Positions 25,824 through 33,878 of a stretch of 64,000 nucleotides of DNA are shown here, in pieces. This DNA comes from VGRW01 sp031396695. Its GTDB lineage: Bacteria > Myxococcota_A > UBA9160 > SZUA-336. The position numbers and the translations under genes are program-made. Each line of letters opens with the position of its first letter. Position 1 is the stretch's first letter. Below the pieces are notes generated by a model. That model was not told the DNA's origin. It did no database searches and saw only the letters and a list, made by a program, of their open reading frames with translations. The stretch lies in contig JANNLG010000056.1 in assembly GCA_031396695.1 (NCBI GenBank), forward strand, positions 1 to 64,000, written 5' to 3'.

Positions 25824-27608
25824 TTGTCGCGACTCGATCCACTCGGCGATCTGCGCCGAACACACTTCTGTGGAAGCCTGCGTCCGAGCGACGTCGGCCG
25901 CGAAGTCGTGCTGTGCGGCTGGGTGCGCAAGCGCCGCGACCACGGCGGCGTGATCTTCGTCGACCTGCGCGACCGCACCGGCCTCGCGCAGGTCGTGTTC
26001 AAACCCGACGCGCAGCTCGAAGCGCACGGCAAGGCGCAGGCGGTCCGCGCCGAGTGGGTGCTGCTGGTGCGCGGCGTGCTCGCGCGCCGCGACGGCGACG
26101 TCGTGAACCCGAACCTGCCCACCGGCGAGGTCGAGCTGGTCGCGCACGAGGTGCGGATCCTCAACACCGCCACCACGCCGCCGTTCGAGATCGAGGACGA
26201 CGTCGTGCACGACGAGAGCAGTCGGATGAAATACCGCATCCACGAGCTGCGCCGGCCGGTGATGCAGAAGCGCCTGCAGGTCCGGCACTCGCTCGCGCAA
26301 GCGCTGCGCACCGCCTGCACCGAGCGGGGACTGCTCGAGATCGAGACGCCGATCCTGGCGCGCGCCACGCCGGAGGGCGCGCGCGACTTCCTGGTGCCGA
26401 GCCGTGTGCAGCACGGCAGCTTCTACGCGCTGCCGCAATCGCCGCAGATCCTGAAGCAGATGCTGATGGTCGCGGGTTTCGACGGCTATTTTCAGATCGC
26501 GCGCTGCTTTCGGGACGAGGACCAGCGCGCCGATCGCCAGCTCGAGTTCACGCAGCTCGATCTGGAGATGTCGTTCGTCGGCGTCGAGGACGTGCTCGAC
26601 CTGCTCGAGTTCCTGACCGTGCGCGCCTACCGCGACGTGCTCGGCGTCGAGCTCGCGCGCCCGTTCGATCGCGTTTCGTACGCCGACGCGATGGCGCGCT
26701 ACGGCTCCGACAAGCCGGAGCGGCGCATCGCGCTCGAGATCGTGGAGCTCTCGGATCTGCTGCGGAAGAGCGAGTTCAAGGTCTTCGCGGGCGCGCTCTC
26801 GAGCGGCGGCGTCGTGCGCGGGTTGCCGATACACGACGCGGCCGCGCTCTCGCGCAGCGAGCTCGATCGCCTGAACGAACAGGCGCGAACCTACGGCGCG
26901 AAGGGCCTGGCCTGGGTGCGCGTTTCCGACGACGGATCGTGGCAGTCGCCGATCGCGAAATTCCTCAGCGACGACGAGAAGGCGGCGATCGGCAAGCGCG
27001 CCGGACTGCGGCCCGGAACTGTGATCCTGTTCGGCGCCGATCGCGAGAAGGTCGTGTGCGACGTGCTCGGCCGACTGCGCCTCGAGCTCGGCCAGAAGCT
27101 CGGCCGCTACGACGGCCGCCCCTGGGATCCGCACTTCGTGGTCGGCTTCCCGCTCTTCGAAGAGGGCGACGACGGCAAGCTCACCTACATGCACATGCCG
27201 TTCGTCGCGCCGCTCGAGACCGAGATCGCGAAGCTCGACAGCGATCCGAAGAGCGTGATCGCCACGCACTACGACCTGGTCATGAACGGCGTCGAGCTCG
27301 GCTCGGGGAGTCTGCGCAACCACCGCTCCGATCTGCAGCTCAAGATCCTCGCGATCATGGGCTATTCGGAAGAAGAGGCGCGCGCGCGCTTCGGCTTCAT
27401 GCTCGACGCGCTCGACACGGGCGCGCCGCCGCACGGCGGCTTCGCGTTCGGCTTCGATCGCTTCGCGCTGATGCTCGCCGGCGGCGACAGTCTGCGCGAC
27501 GTGATCGCGTTCCCGAAGACCCAGCGTGCGCAGGACAGCTTCATGGAGTCGCCCAGCGTCGTCGACCCGGGCCAGCTCAAAGAGCTCGGCCTACGCCTGC
27601 GTGAGTAG
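25824..27608 (+). CDS. aspS: Aspartyl-tRNA synthetase
   Basis: Class II synthetase of 594 residues, the normal bacterial length. The OB-fold anticodon domain (GWVRKRRDHGGVIFVDLRDR) comes first. Class II motif 2 is IARCFRDEDQRADRQLEFTQLD, the bacterial insertion (GAD) domain is in the middle, and motif 3 is GFAFGFDRFALMLAG. The start is a TTG at 25824 with CGGAGG six bases upstream; the longer open frame before it overlaps the GGDEF gene. The 3' end overlaps the convergent desaturase gene by 18 bp. Confidence 0.95.
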   Translation: MSRLDPLGDLRRTHFCGSLRPSDVGREVVLCGWVRKRRDHGGVIFVDLRDRTGLAQVVFKPDAQLEAHGKAQAVRAEWVLLVRGVLARRDGDVVNPNLPTGEVELVAHEVRILNTATTPPFEIEDDVVHDESSRMKYRIHELRRPVMQKRLQVRHSLAQALRTACTERGLLEIETPILARATPEGARDFLVPSRVQHGSFYALPQSPQILKQMLMVAGFDGYFQIARCFRDEDQRADRQLEFTQLDLEMSFVGVEDVLDLLEFLTVRAYRDVLGVELARPFDRVSYADAMARYGSDKPERRIALEIVELSDLLRKSEFKVFAGALSSGGVVRGLPIHDAAALSRSELDRLNEQARTYGAKGLAWVRVSDDGSWQSPIAKFLSDDEKAAIGKRAGLRPGTVILFGADREKVVCDVLGRLRLELGQKLGRYDGRPWDPHFVVGFPLFEEGDDGKLTYMHMPFVAPLETEIAKLDSDPKSVIATHYDLVMNGVELGSGSLRNHRSDLQLKILAIMGYSEEEARARFGFMLDALDTGAPPHGGFAFGFDRFALMLAGGDSLRDVIAFPKTQRAQDSFMESPSVVDPGQLKELGLRLRE

Positions 27609-28685
27609 CTCCGGCGCTTCCTTCGCGGCCTCGTAGCCCTTCCACGAGTGCGACGCGAAGTCGTACAGTTTGCACGCGCGCGTGGTGCGCAGGTAGTCGG
27701 CGAAGCGGAAGCTCCGTTCGCGCACGACGTCGCCGAAGTCGCGCCGGATCGCGTCGCACGCTTCGGGCAGGCGATAGAAGGGGATGCGCATGTCCACATG
27801 GTGAGGCACGTGCAGCATGATGTTGTGCATGAAGAAGTTCACCCAGGCGGGCACGTGCAGGATCGTGGTGCCCTCCATCTGACCCTTGAAGCGCGTCCAC
27901 TCGCGGCGGCTCTGCCAGGCGATCTCGGGCGAGATGTGGTGCACGTACACGGCGATGCCGATCACGTAGTTCCACAGTGCGAACGGCACCGCGAAGACCT
28001 TGAACCAGAGCCAGAGCGCGCCACCGACGCTTCCGTACAAACCGATGCCCGCGGCGAGCAGGGCGACGTGGATGACGGCCGCGTAGGCCCACACGATCGC
28101 GCGGTCGCGCTTCACGTCCGCGGCGATCTTGGCCGGGGCGTCGAAGCGCATCATGTTCTTCCACCAGATGTCCCAGCCGTAGTACACGCCGGCTCCGAGC
28201 CACGACCACTTCACGCGGTGGAGCGCGCGCTGCACGGGGGTCATGGCGCGATACGACTCGGGCGTGGCGGGATGCCAGACGTAGTCCATCACCTCGCGCA
28301 CGGTGTGGCCGTGGTGGATGCGGTTGTGCCCGAACACCCAGGCCTCGTACACGTGCAGCGACGGCAGCATGGCCGCCTGCCCGACGATGTAATTCATGCG
28401 CTTGCTCGCGAACAGCGCGCCGTGCGCGGCGTCGTGTCCGATGATGAAGAGCGCGCTGATCGAGAGCGCCGTCAGCACCCAGAGCGGCACCAGCAGGAAG
28501 ATCGAATCGACCGCGAAGAGCAGTGCGACCATGCCCGCATAGATCGCGATGTCGCGCGCGAAGTAGAGCAACCCCAAGGCGGTCGGGTTCTCGTAGACGT
28601 GCTCGGGGAGCTTGTCGATCACGTCGCTGATCGTGGGACCGGACTCGACCTCTTCAGGCGCCGCGGATTCGATGGGACTTGCCAT
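27591..28685 (-). CDS. Membrane fatty-acid desaturase
   Basis: A 364-residue integral-membrane di-iron enzyme. The three histidine boxes are GHDAAHG (about 86), HNRIHHGH (about 120) and HVPHHVD (about 305), with hydrophobic segments between boxes 1-2 and before box 3 (four helices expected). These fit the acyl-lipid/acyl-CoA desaturase superfamily; regiospecificity cannot be read. The ATG at 28685 (MASPIESAAPEE) is chosen over the upstream open frame, which runs into the frmA promoter. It diverges from frmA with 125 bp between starts. Confidence 0.88.
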   Translation of the reverse strand: MASPIESAAPEEVESGPTISDVIDKLPEHVYENPTALGLLYFARDIAIYAGMVALLFAVDSIFLLVPLWVLTALSISALFIIGHDAAHGALFASKRMNYIVGQAAMLPSLHVYEAWVFGHNRIHHGHTVREVMDYVWHPATPESYRAMTPVQRALHRVKWSWLGAGVYYGWDIWWKNMMRFDAPAKIAADVKRDRAIVWAYAAVIHVALLAAGIGLYGSVGGALWLWFKVFAVPFALWNYVIGIAVYVHHISPEIAWQSRREWTRFKGQMEGTTILHVPAWVNFFMHNIMLHVPHHVDMRIPFYRLPEACDAIRRDFGDVVRERSFRFADYLRTTRACKLYDFASHSWKGYEAAKEAPELLTQA

Positions 28686-28762
28686 TGGCCCAAAGGGTAT
28701 ACACGCGGCGGCGGGGGCGCGCCTTCCGCGCGTCAAAGTTCGGTAAAACCGCTCATTCCGGC

Positions 28763-28771
28763 TGGTATGAT
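28763..28771 (+). promoter_or_regulatory. Extended -10 promoter candidate for frmA
   Basis: TGGTATGAT matches the extended -10 (TGnTATNAT). It lies 40 bp before the frmA TTG; no good -35 is visible, which extended -10 promoters tolerate. Confidence 0.4.
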
Positions 28772-28810
28772 CGCGGCGCACTCCGGGCTGTACGTAGTGG
28801 AGGTAAGTCG

Positions 28811-29920
28811 TTGAAGACATTGGCGGCCGTCGCGTGGGAGCCGGGGAAACCCCTCGCGATCGAGCAGGTCGAGCTCGAGGGTCCGAAGGCGGGCGAATGC
28901 CTGGTCCGGCTGGCTGCGACCGGAGTCTGTCACACCGATGCGTACACCCTGTCCGGCAAGGATCCGGAAGGCCTGTTCCCGGCCGTGCTCGGGCACGAGG
29001 GCGCGGGCGAGGTGGTCGAGCTCGGCGCGGGCGTGCGCTCGCTCGCGGTCGGCGACCACGTGATCCCGCTCTACATTCCCGAGTGTCGCGAGTGCAAGTT
29101 CTGCCTTTCCGGCAAGACCAACCTGTGCGCGCGCATCCGCGAGACGCAAGGCAAGGGTGTGATGCCCGACGGCACGAGCCGCCTGTCCGCGCGCGGCAAG
29201 ACCGTGCACCACTACATGGGCACGTCCACCTTCGCGGAATACACCGTGGTGCCGGAGATCGCGCTCGCCAAGGTGCGCAAGGACGCGCCGCTCGATCGCA
29301 TCTGTCTGCTCGGTTGCGGCGTCACGACGGGAATCGGCGCGGTGCTGCACACGGCCAAGGTCGAGCCGGGCTCGTCGGTGGCGGTGTTCGGGCTGGGGGG
29401 GATCGGGCTGTCGGTGATTCAGGGCGCGGTGATGGCGGGTGCGGAGCGCATCATCGGCGTCGACCTGAACCCGCGGAAGTTCGAGCTCGCGAAGGCTTTC
29501 GGCGCAACCGATTTTCTGAACCCGAAGGACACGGCCGATGTCGCGGCTGCGATCGTGTCGCTGACCGACGGCGGTGTGGACTACTCGTTCGAGTGCATCG
29601 GCAACGTCGACGTGATGGGCCAGGCGCTCGCCTGTACGAGCCGAGGCTGGGGCCAGGCGATCATCATCGGCGTGGCGGGCTCCGGCCAGGAGATCCACGC
29701 GCGGCCGTTCCTGCTGGTCACCGGCCGCACCTGGCGCGGCACCGCGTTCGGCGGCACGAAGGGCCGCACGCAGCTGCCGCGCTTCGTCGACCGCTACATG
29801 AACGGCAAGCTCAAGCTCGACGAGATGGTCACCGCCGAGCTTCCGCTCGAGCGCATCAACCACGCCTTCGAGCTGATGCACGAGGGGTCGGCAATCCGCT
29901 CGATCATCAAGTTCCGGTGA
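28811..29920 (+). CDS. frmA: S-(hydroxymethyl)glutathione dehydrogenase / class III alcohol dehydrogenase
   Basis: Oxidises the glutathione adduct of formaldehyde with NAD. It has 369 residues. The catalytic zinc site is ATGVCHTDAYTLSG with GHEGAGEV. The structural zinc is held by CRECKFCLSGKTNLC (C-x2-C-x2-C-x7-C). The Rossmann fold is VAVFGLGGIGLSVIQGA. The class III hallmarks GKDPEGLFP and YMGTSTFAEYTVV separate it from the second zinc dehydrogenase at 59.7 kb. The TTG at 28811 follows GGAGG. The TGA overlaps the methyltransferase GTG. Confidence 0.93.
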   Translation: MKTLAAVAWEPGKPLAIEQVELEGPKAGECLVRLAATGVCHTDAYTLSGKDPEGLFPAVLGHEGAGEVVELGAGVRSLAVGDHVIPLYIPECRECKFCLSGKTNLCARIRETQGKGVMPDGTSRLSARGKTVHHYMGTSTFAEYTVVPEIALAKVRKDAPLDRICLLGCGVTTGIGAVLHTAKVEPGSSVAVFGLGGIGLSVIQGAVMAGAERIIGVDLNPRKFELAKAFGATDFLNPKDTADVAAAIVSLTDGGVDYSFECIGNVDVMGQALACTSRGWGQAIIIGVAGSGQEIHARPFLLVTGRTWRGTAFGGTKGRTQLPRFVDRYMNGKLKLDEMVTAELPLERINHAFELMHEGSAIRSIIKFR

Positions 29921-30564
29921 AGCCGGCCAGCGATCCATCGGTCGACTACCGCGCGCTCGTGCGCGAGGGCTACGACGCCTGCGCCGCGGAGTTCAGCGCC
30001 GCGCGCATGCGCGAGGACGCGCCGGAGCTCGAGCTCTTGCTGCCGTGCCTGGCGACGGGCTCGCGCGTGCTCGACCTCGGCTGCGGCGCGGGCGTGCCGG
30101 TCGCGGCGGCGCTCGCCCGGGAGCACCGCGTCGTGGGCGTCGACTTCTCCGCGGAGCAGATCCGCCGGGCGCGCGCGAACGTGCCCGGCGTCGAGTTCAT
30201 CGAGTCCGACTTGATGGCGGTCGAATTTTCCGACGCGTCTTTCGAAGCGATCGTCGCCTTCTACTCGCTATTCCACCTGCCGCGCGAGGAGCACGAAGAG
30301 CTCCTCCGCCGCGTACACCGCTGGCTCGCGCCGGGTGGTCACTTGCTCGCGACGGTGACACGCGTCCGCGAGGACGCGTACACCGAAGACGGCTTCTTCG
30401 GCGTTCGCATGTACTGGAGCAACTGGGGCTGCGAAGACTACGTGCAGATGCTCGAGGCGCTCGGTTTCGAGCTGCTCGCCAGCCGCACGCTCGGCCACGG
30501 CTACAGCGACGGCGAGGCGCGGCGGCCCGAGACCCACCCGCTGCTATTCGCTCGCAAGCGCTAG
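29917..30564 (+). CDS. Class I SAM-dependent methyltransferase
   Basis: A 215-residue cytosolic protein starting at a GTG that overlaps the frmA stop (GTGA). Motif I RVLDLGCGAGVPVAAAL (about 48) binds SAM. The acidic end of strand 2 is VVGVDFSAEQ, and motif II/III is VEFSDASFEAIVAFYSLFHLP. The C-terminal lid includes RMYWSNWGCEDYVQMLEALGF, similar to small-molecule methyltransferases of the UbiE/Cfa-like group. The substrate is unknown. Coupling to frmA may only reflect compaction. Its stop is immediately followed by the convergent glyQS stop. Confidence 0.82.
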   Translation: MKPASDPSVDYRALVREGYDACAAEFSAARMREDAPELELLLPCLATGSRVLDLGCGAGVPVAAALAREHRVVGVDFSAEQIRRARANVPGVEFIESDLMAVEFSDASFEAIVAFYSLFHLPREEHEELLRRVHRWLAPGGHLLATVTRVREDAYTEDGFFGVRMYWSNWGCEDYVQMLEALGFELLASRTLGHGYSDGEARRPETHPLLFARKR

Positions 30565-31860
30565 CTAGTAGCCGAGGATCCGCTCCGAGAGGTACGACGG
30601 AAGCTCGGTGAGAGCGATGCGCTCCTGCTTGGTCGTGTCGCGCTCGCGCACGGTCGCCTTCTGATCCTGTTCCGACTCGAAGTCGTAGGTGACACAGAAC
30701 GGCGTTCCCACCTCGTCCTGGCGCCGGTAGCGGCGGCCGATCGCGCCGGAGGTGTCGGAGTCGACCGAGAAGCGGCGGCGAAGATCGGCGGCGATCCGCT
30801 CGGCCGGCTCCGCAAGCTTCTTCGAGAGCGGCAGCACCGCCACCTTGATCGGCGCGATCTGCGGCGTGAGGCGCAGCACGACGCGCTTCTCGCCGCCCAC
30901 CTCGTCTTCCTGATAGGCGCTGCACAAGAGCGCGAGCAGGCAACGGTCCACGCCGACGGACGTCTCGATCACGTACGGCACATAGCGGTCCTTCGACTCG
31001 GGATCCGTGTACGACTGGTCCTTGCCGGAGTGCTCGTTGTGCTGCTTCAGGTCGAAGTCACCGCGGTGGTGCACGCCCTCGAGCTCCTGCCAGCCGAACG
31101 GGAACTCGAACACCACGTCGTAGGCGGCCTTCGCGTAGTGCGCGAGCTCGTCGGGTCCGTGCGCGTGCCAGCGCAGCTTCTCGGGCGCGATCCCGATGTC
31201 GTGGTGCCAGCGCATGCGGATCTCGCGGAAGCGCTCGAACCACTCCATCGCCTCGCCGGGCGGCGTGAAGTACTCGAGCTCCATCTGCTCGAACTCGCGC
31301 GAGCGAAAGATGAAGTTGCGCGGCGTGATTTCGTTGCGGAAGGCCTTGCCGATCTGCGCGATCCCGAACGGCGGCTTCATGCGCGCCGACTGCATCACGC
31401 GCTTGAAGTCCAGGAAGATCGACTGACAGGTCTCGGCGCGCAGATACGCGTCGCCCGCCGAGTCGTCGGCCGCGCCGATGCGCGTCTTCAGCATCAGGTT
31501 GAACTGGCGCGGCTCGGTCAGGTCGTGCTTGCCGTCGCGCGAGATGGCGCAGCGGTCTTCGGGGTCCATCTGATCCGCGCGAAAGCGACGCTTGCAGGTG
31601 CGGCAGTCGACCATCGGGTCGTTGAAGTTCGCGACGTGTCCCGACGCCACCCAGGTCTGCGGATTCGCGATGATCGACGAGTCGAGGCCGACCACGTCGT
31701 CGCGCTCGCGCACCATGCGCTGCCACCAGGCGGCTTTGACGTTGTTGCGCATCTCCGTGCCCAGCGGTCCGTAGTCCCAGAAACCCGCGATGCCGCCGTA
31801 GATCTCGCTCGACGGAAAGATGAAGCCGCGATTCGCGCACAGCGCAACGAGTTTTTCCAT
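30565..31860 (-). CDS. glyQS: Glycyl-tRNA synthetase, single-chain (alpha2) type
   Basis: Class II synthetase of 431 residues of the homodimeric form used by archaea, eukaryotes and some bacteria, not the alpha2-beta2 GlyQ/GlyS. Motifs are RGFIFPSSEIYGGIAGFWDYG at the N-terminus, a Cys pair CRTCKRRF, IGKAFRNEITPRNFIFRSREF (motif 2), VIETSVGVDRCLLALL (motif 3) and an anticodon-binding domain from APIKVAVLPL onward. The ATG at 31860 (MEKLVALCANR) is chosen; the longer open frame to 31905 has no better start. It likely forms a unit with rsmE, which ends 41 bp upstream. Confidence 0.93.
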   Translation of the reverse strand: MEKLVALCANRGFIFPSSEIYGGIAGFWDYGPLGTEMRNNVKAAWWQRMVRERDDVVGLDSSIIANPQTWVASGHVANFNDPMVDCRTCKRRFRADQMDPEDRCAISRDGKHDLTEPRQFNLMLKTRIGAADDSAGDAYLRAETCQSIFLDFKRVMQSARMKPPFGIAQIGKAFRNEITPRNFIFRSREFEQMELEYFTPPGEAMEWFERFREIRMRWHHDIGIAPEKLRWHAHGPDELAHYAKAAYDVVFEFPFGWQELEGVHHRGDFDLKQHNEHSGKDQSYTDPESKDRYVPYVIETSVGVDRCLLALLCSAYQEDEVGGEKRVVLRLTPQIAPIKVAVLPLSKKLAEPAERIAADLRRRFSVDSDTSGAIGRRYRRQDEVGTPFCVTYDFESEQDQKATVRERDTTKQERIALTELPSYLSERILGY

Positions 31861-31901
31861 GACGTCCACGTCGGCGAGTATCCGAATGACGCTTCGGGGT
31901 G

Positions 31902-32612
31902 TCAACCAGCGAGGCGCGCGAGCAGTGCGACCGCGGCCGTTTCGACGCGCAGCACGCGTGGACCGAGACCGACACGCAGCGCACCGACGGCGTCGAGCCG
32001 CTCGAGCTCGTGATCCTGGAGTCCGCCTTCGGGGCCGATCACGAGCACGGTCAGCGAAGCCTCGCGCGCTTCGAGCGTGGGATCGGCGCTCGGATGTGCG
32101 ACGAGGATTCGGCCCGCGCCTGCAAGCTCCGGCAGCGTGTCCTCGACGAACGGACGGAAGCGGCGCGCGAACGCGATCTCGGGCAGCAGCGTGTCGCCCG
32201 CTTGCTCGAGCCCGAGCAGCAGCTGCTCGTGAAGCCGAGCGGGCTCGAGCCCCGTGCTCTGCCAGTAGCTCTTCTCGACGCGCGCGCTCGCGAAGAGAAG
32301 GAAGCGCTTCACACCCAGCGCCGTGGCCTGCTGCAGCACCTTGCGCAGGCTCGGAGGGCGCGGAAGCGCTAGCGCGAGCGTGATCGGGAGCGGAGCAGGC
32401 GGCTCGCGGTCGAGCGCGACCTCGAGCTCGAGCCCGGTCGCGTCCAGCCCGACGATCGTGCCGTGGCCGAGCTGGCCGCCGATCCGGCCGATCGTCAGCA
32501 CGTCGCCGAGCTTCGCGCGCAGGATCTCGCGCACGTGGCGGTGGCGCCGATCGACGACGCGTACGCGCCCCGGCGCGAGCTCGTCGCTCTCGTCGAAGAG
32601 CAGGACGTTCAC
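31902..32612 (-). CDS. rsmE: 16S rRNA m3U1498 methyltransferase RsmE
   Basis: SPOUT-class methyltransferase that modifies U1498 in the decoding centre. It has 236 residues. The N-terminal PUA-like domain contains HVREILRAKLGDVLTIG; RPPSLRKVLQQATALGV and the knot region VIGPEGGLQDHELE with LGPRVLRVETAAVALLA are diagnostic. The GTG start at 32612 overlaps the TGA of the upstream dipeptidase gene (GTGA), so translation is probably coupled. Confidence 0.93.
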   Translation of the reverse strand: MNVLLFDESDELAPGRVRVVDRRHRHVREILRAKLGDVLTIGRIGGQLGHGTIVGLDATGLELEVALDREPPAPLPITLALALPRPPSLRKVLQQATALGVKRFLLFASARVEKSYWQSTGLEPARLHEQLLLGLEQAGDTLLPEIAFARRFRPFVEDTLPELAGAGRILVAHPSADPTLEAREASLTVLVIGPEGGLQDHELERLDAVGALRVGLGPRVLRVETAAVALLARLAG

Positions 32613-33853
32613 CGCGCGAGCCGGTCCCGTACCCGCTCGACCTCGAGCATCACCCGCAGCAGGTTCTCGCCGAGCACCTTGCGAACCACGTCTTCGGACC
32701 AGCCGCGTTCGAGCAGACCGCGCGTCAAGTTCGGGAGCTCACTCACGTCTTCGAGCGACTCGGGCATGCTCGGCACGCCGTCGAAATCGGAGCCGAGTCC
32801 GACGTGGTCCTCGCCCGCGACGCGCAGCGCGTGGTCGAAGTGATCGAGCAGCCGCGCGAGCGAGCCCTTCGGCACCGGATCGGTCGCCGCGATCGCGCGC
32901 GTGGCCTGGGACATCGCGCGCAGGTTCCCCTTGTGCGTCTCGCGCAGGCTCGCGAACTCCGCCGCGTGGCGCGCGAACCAGGCGCGGATCAGCGGGGCGG
33001 CCTCCGGGTCGTTGTAGCCGGGATAGAAGTTGATCATCACCACGCCGCCCTGCGAAGCGAGCGAGTGCAGCATCTCGTCGGTCATGTTGCGCGGGTGGTC
33101 GTGGACCGCGCGGCACGACGAGTGCGACGCGATCACCGGCGCCTCCGTCACCGCCAGCGTGTCGCGGAACGTCTCCGCCGAGACGTGCGACACGTCGACC
33201 ATCATGCCGAGCCGGTTCATCTCGCGCACCACCTCTTCGCCGAACGCGTTCAGCCCGCCCATGCCGGGCGGCAGCGGCTCGCCGGTGCCGGCGGAATCCG
33301 CCCAGTCGAGATGGAAGCTGTGCGTGAGCGTCATGTAGCGCACGCCCAGGCGGTAGAAGTCGCGCAGCACGGAGAGCTTGCCCTCGATCATGTGGCCGCC
33401 CTCGACGCCCAGTAGAGAGACGAGTTTCCCCTGCGCGACGCCGCGCCGGATCGAGGCCACGTCGGTCGCCACGACCACGTCGTTCGGATGCGCGCGCGCG
33501 AGCTCCCAGACCGAGTCGATCCGCTCCAGCGCCTCGCGAATCGCGCGTCCGTCGCCCTCGACCTTGCCCACGTAGATCGACCAGAACTGCACGTCGAGCC
33601 CGCCCTCGCGCGCGCGCGGCAGGTCGATGCTGCCCTCGTTGCGCGGGTGCCGCGCGGCGAAGTCGTAGTCCGGGTCCTGGAAGCGCGGCGTGGTGTCGGC
33701 GTGGGTGTCGAGCACGATCGCGTCGCGGTGCACGCGCGCGGCTCGCTGCTCGGGCGTCTCGTCCGGACCGCCGCAGCCGGGCAAAAGGACGACGACCGAC
33801 AAACCCAATGCGAGCGAAGCTCGCCGCGAGGCTTCTGCTCTTTCGGGTATCAT
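32609..33853 (-). CDS. Membrane dipeptidase (M19), lipoprotein
   Basis: Zinc dipeptidase of the renal dipeptidase family, 414 residues. The signal sequence ends in a lipobox LLPGC at about 29, so it should be lipid-anchored. Metal and active-site motifs are DTHADTTPRF, LLGVEGGHMIE, TLTHSFHLDW, VDVSHVS, IASHSSCRAV and GLGSDFDGVPSMPE. The ATG at 33853 has GGGGAG five bases upstream. It diverges from the acyl-CoA ligase with only 25 bp between start codons. Confidence 0.92.
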   Translation of the reverse strand: MIPERAEASRRASLALGLSVVVLLPGCGGPDETPEQRAARVHRDAIVLDTHADTTPRFQDPDYDFAARHPRNEGSIDLPRAREGGLDVQFWSIYVGKVEGDGRAIREALERIDSVWELARAHPNDVVVATDVASIRRGVAQGKLVSLLGVEGGHMIEGKLSVLRDFYRLGVRYMTLTHSFHLDWADSAGTGEPLPPGMGGLNAFGEEVVREMNRLGMMVDVSHVSAETFRDTLAVTEAPVIASHSSCRAVHDHPRNMTDEMLHSLASQGGVVMINFYPGYNDPEAAPLIRAWFARHAAEFASLRETHKGNLRAMSQATRAIAATDPVPKGSLARLLDHFDHALRVAGEDHVGLGSDFDGVPSMPESLEDVSELPNLTRGLLERGWSEDVVRKVLGENLLRVMLEVERVRDRLAR

Positions 33854-33858
33854 GCGCG

Positions 33859-33870
33859 CTCCCCGGGAGG
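33859..33870. promoter_or_regulatory. Shared palindromic ribosome-site block between divergent genes
   Basis: CTCCCCGGGAGG supplies GGGAGG for the plus-strand acyl-CoA ligase (8-nt spacing) and GGGGAG for the minus-strand dipeptidase (5-nt spacing). It fixes both start codons and means each gene's promoter must lie inside or over the other gene's start. Confidence 0.65.
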
Positions 33871-33878
33871 ATTCTGAC

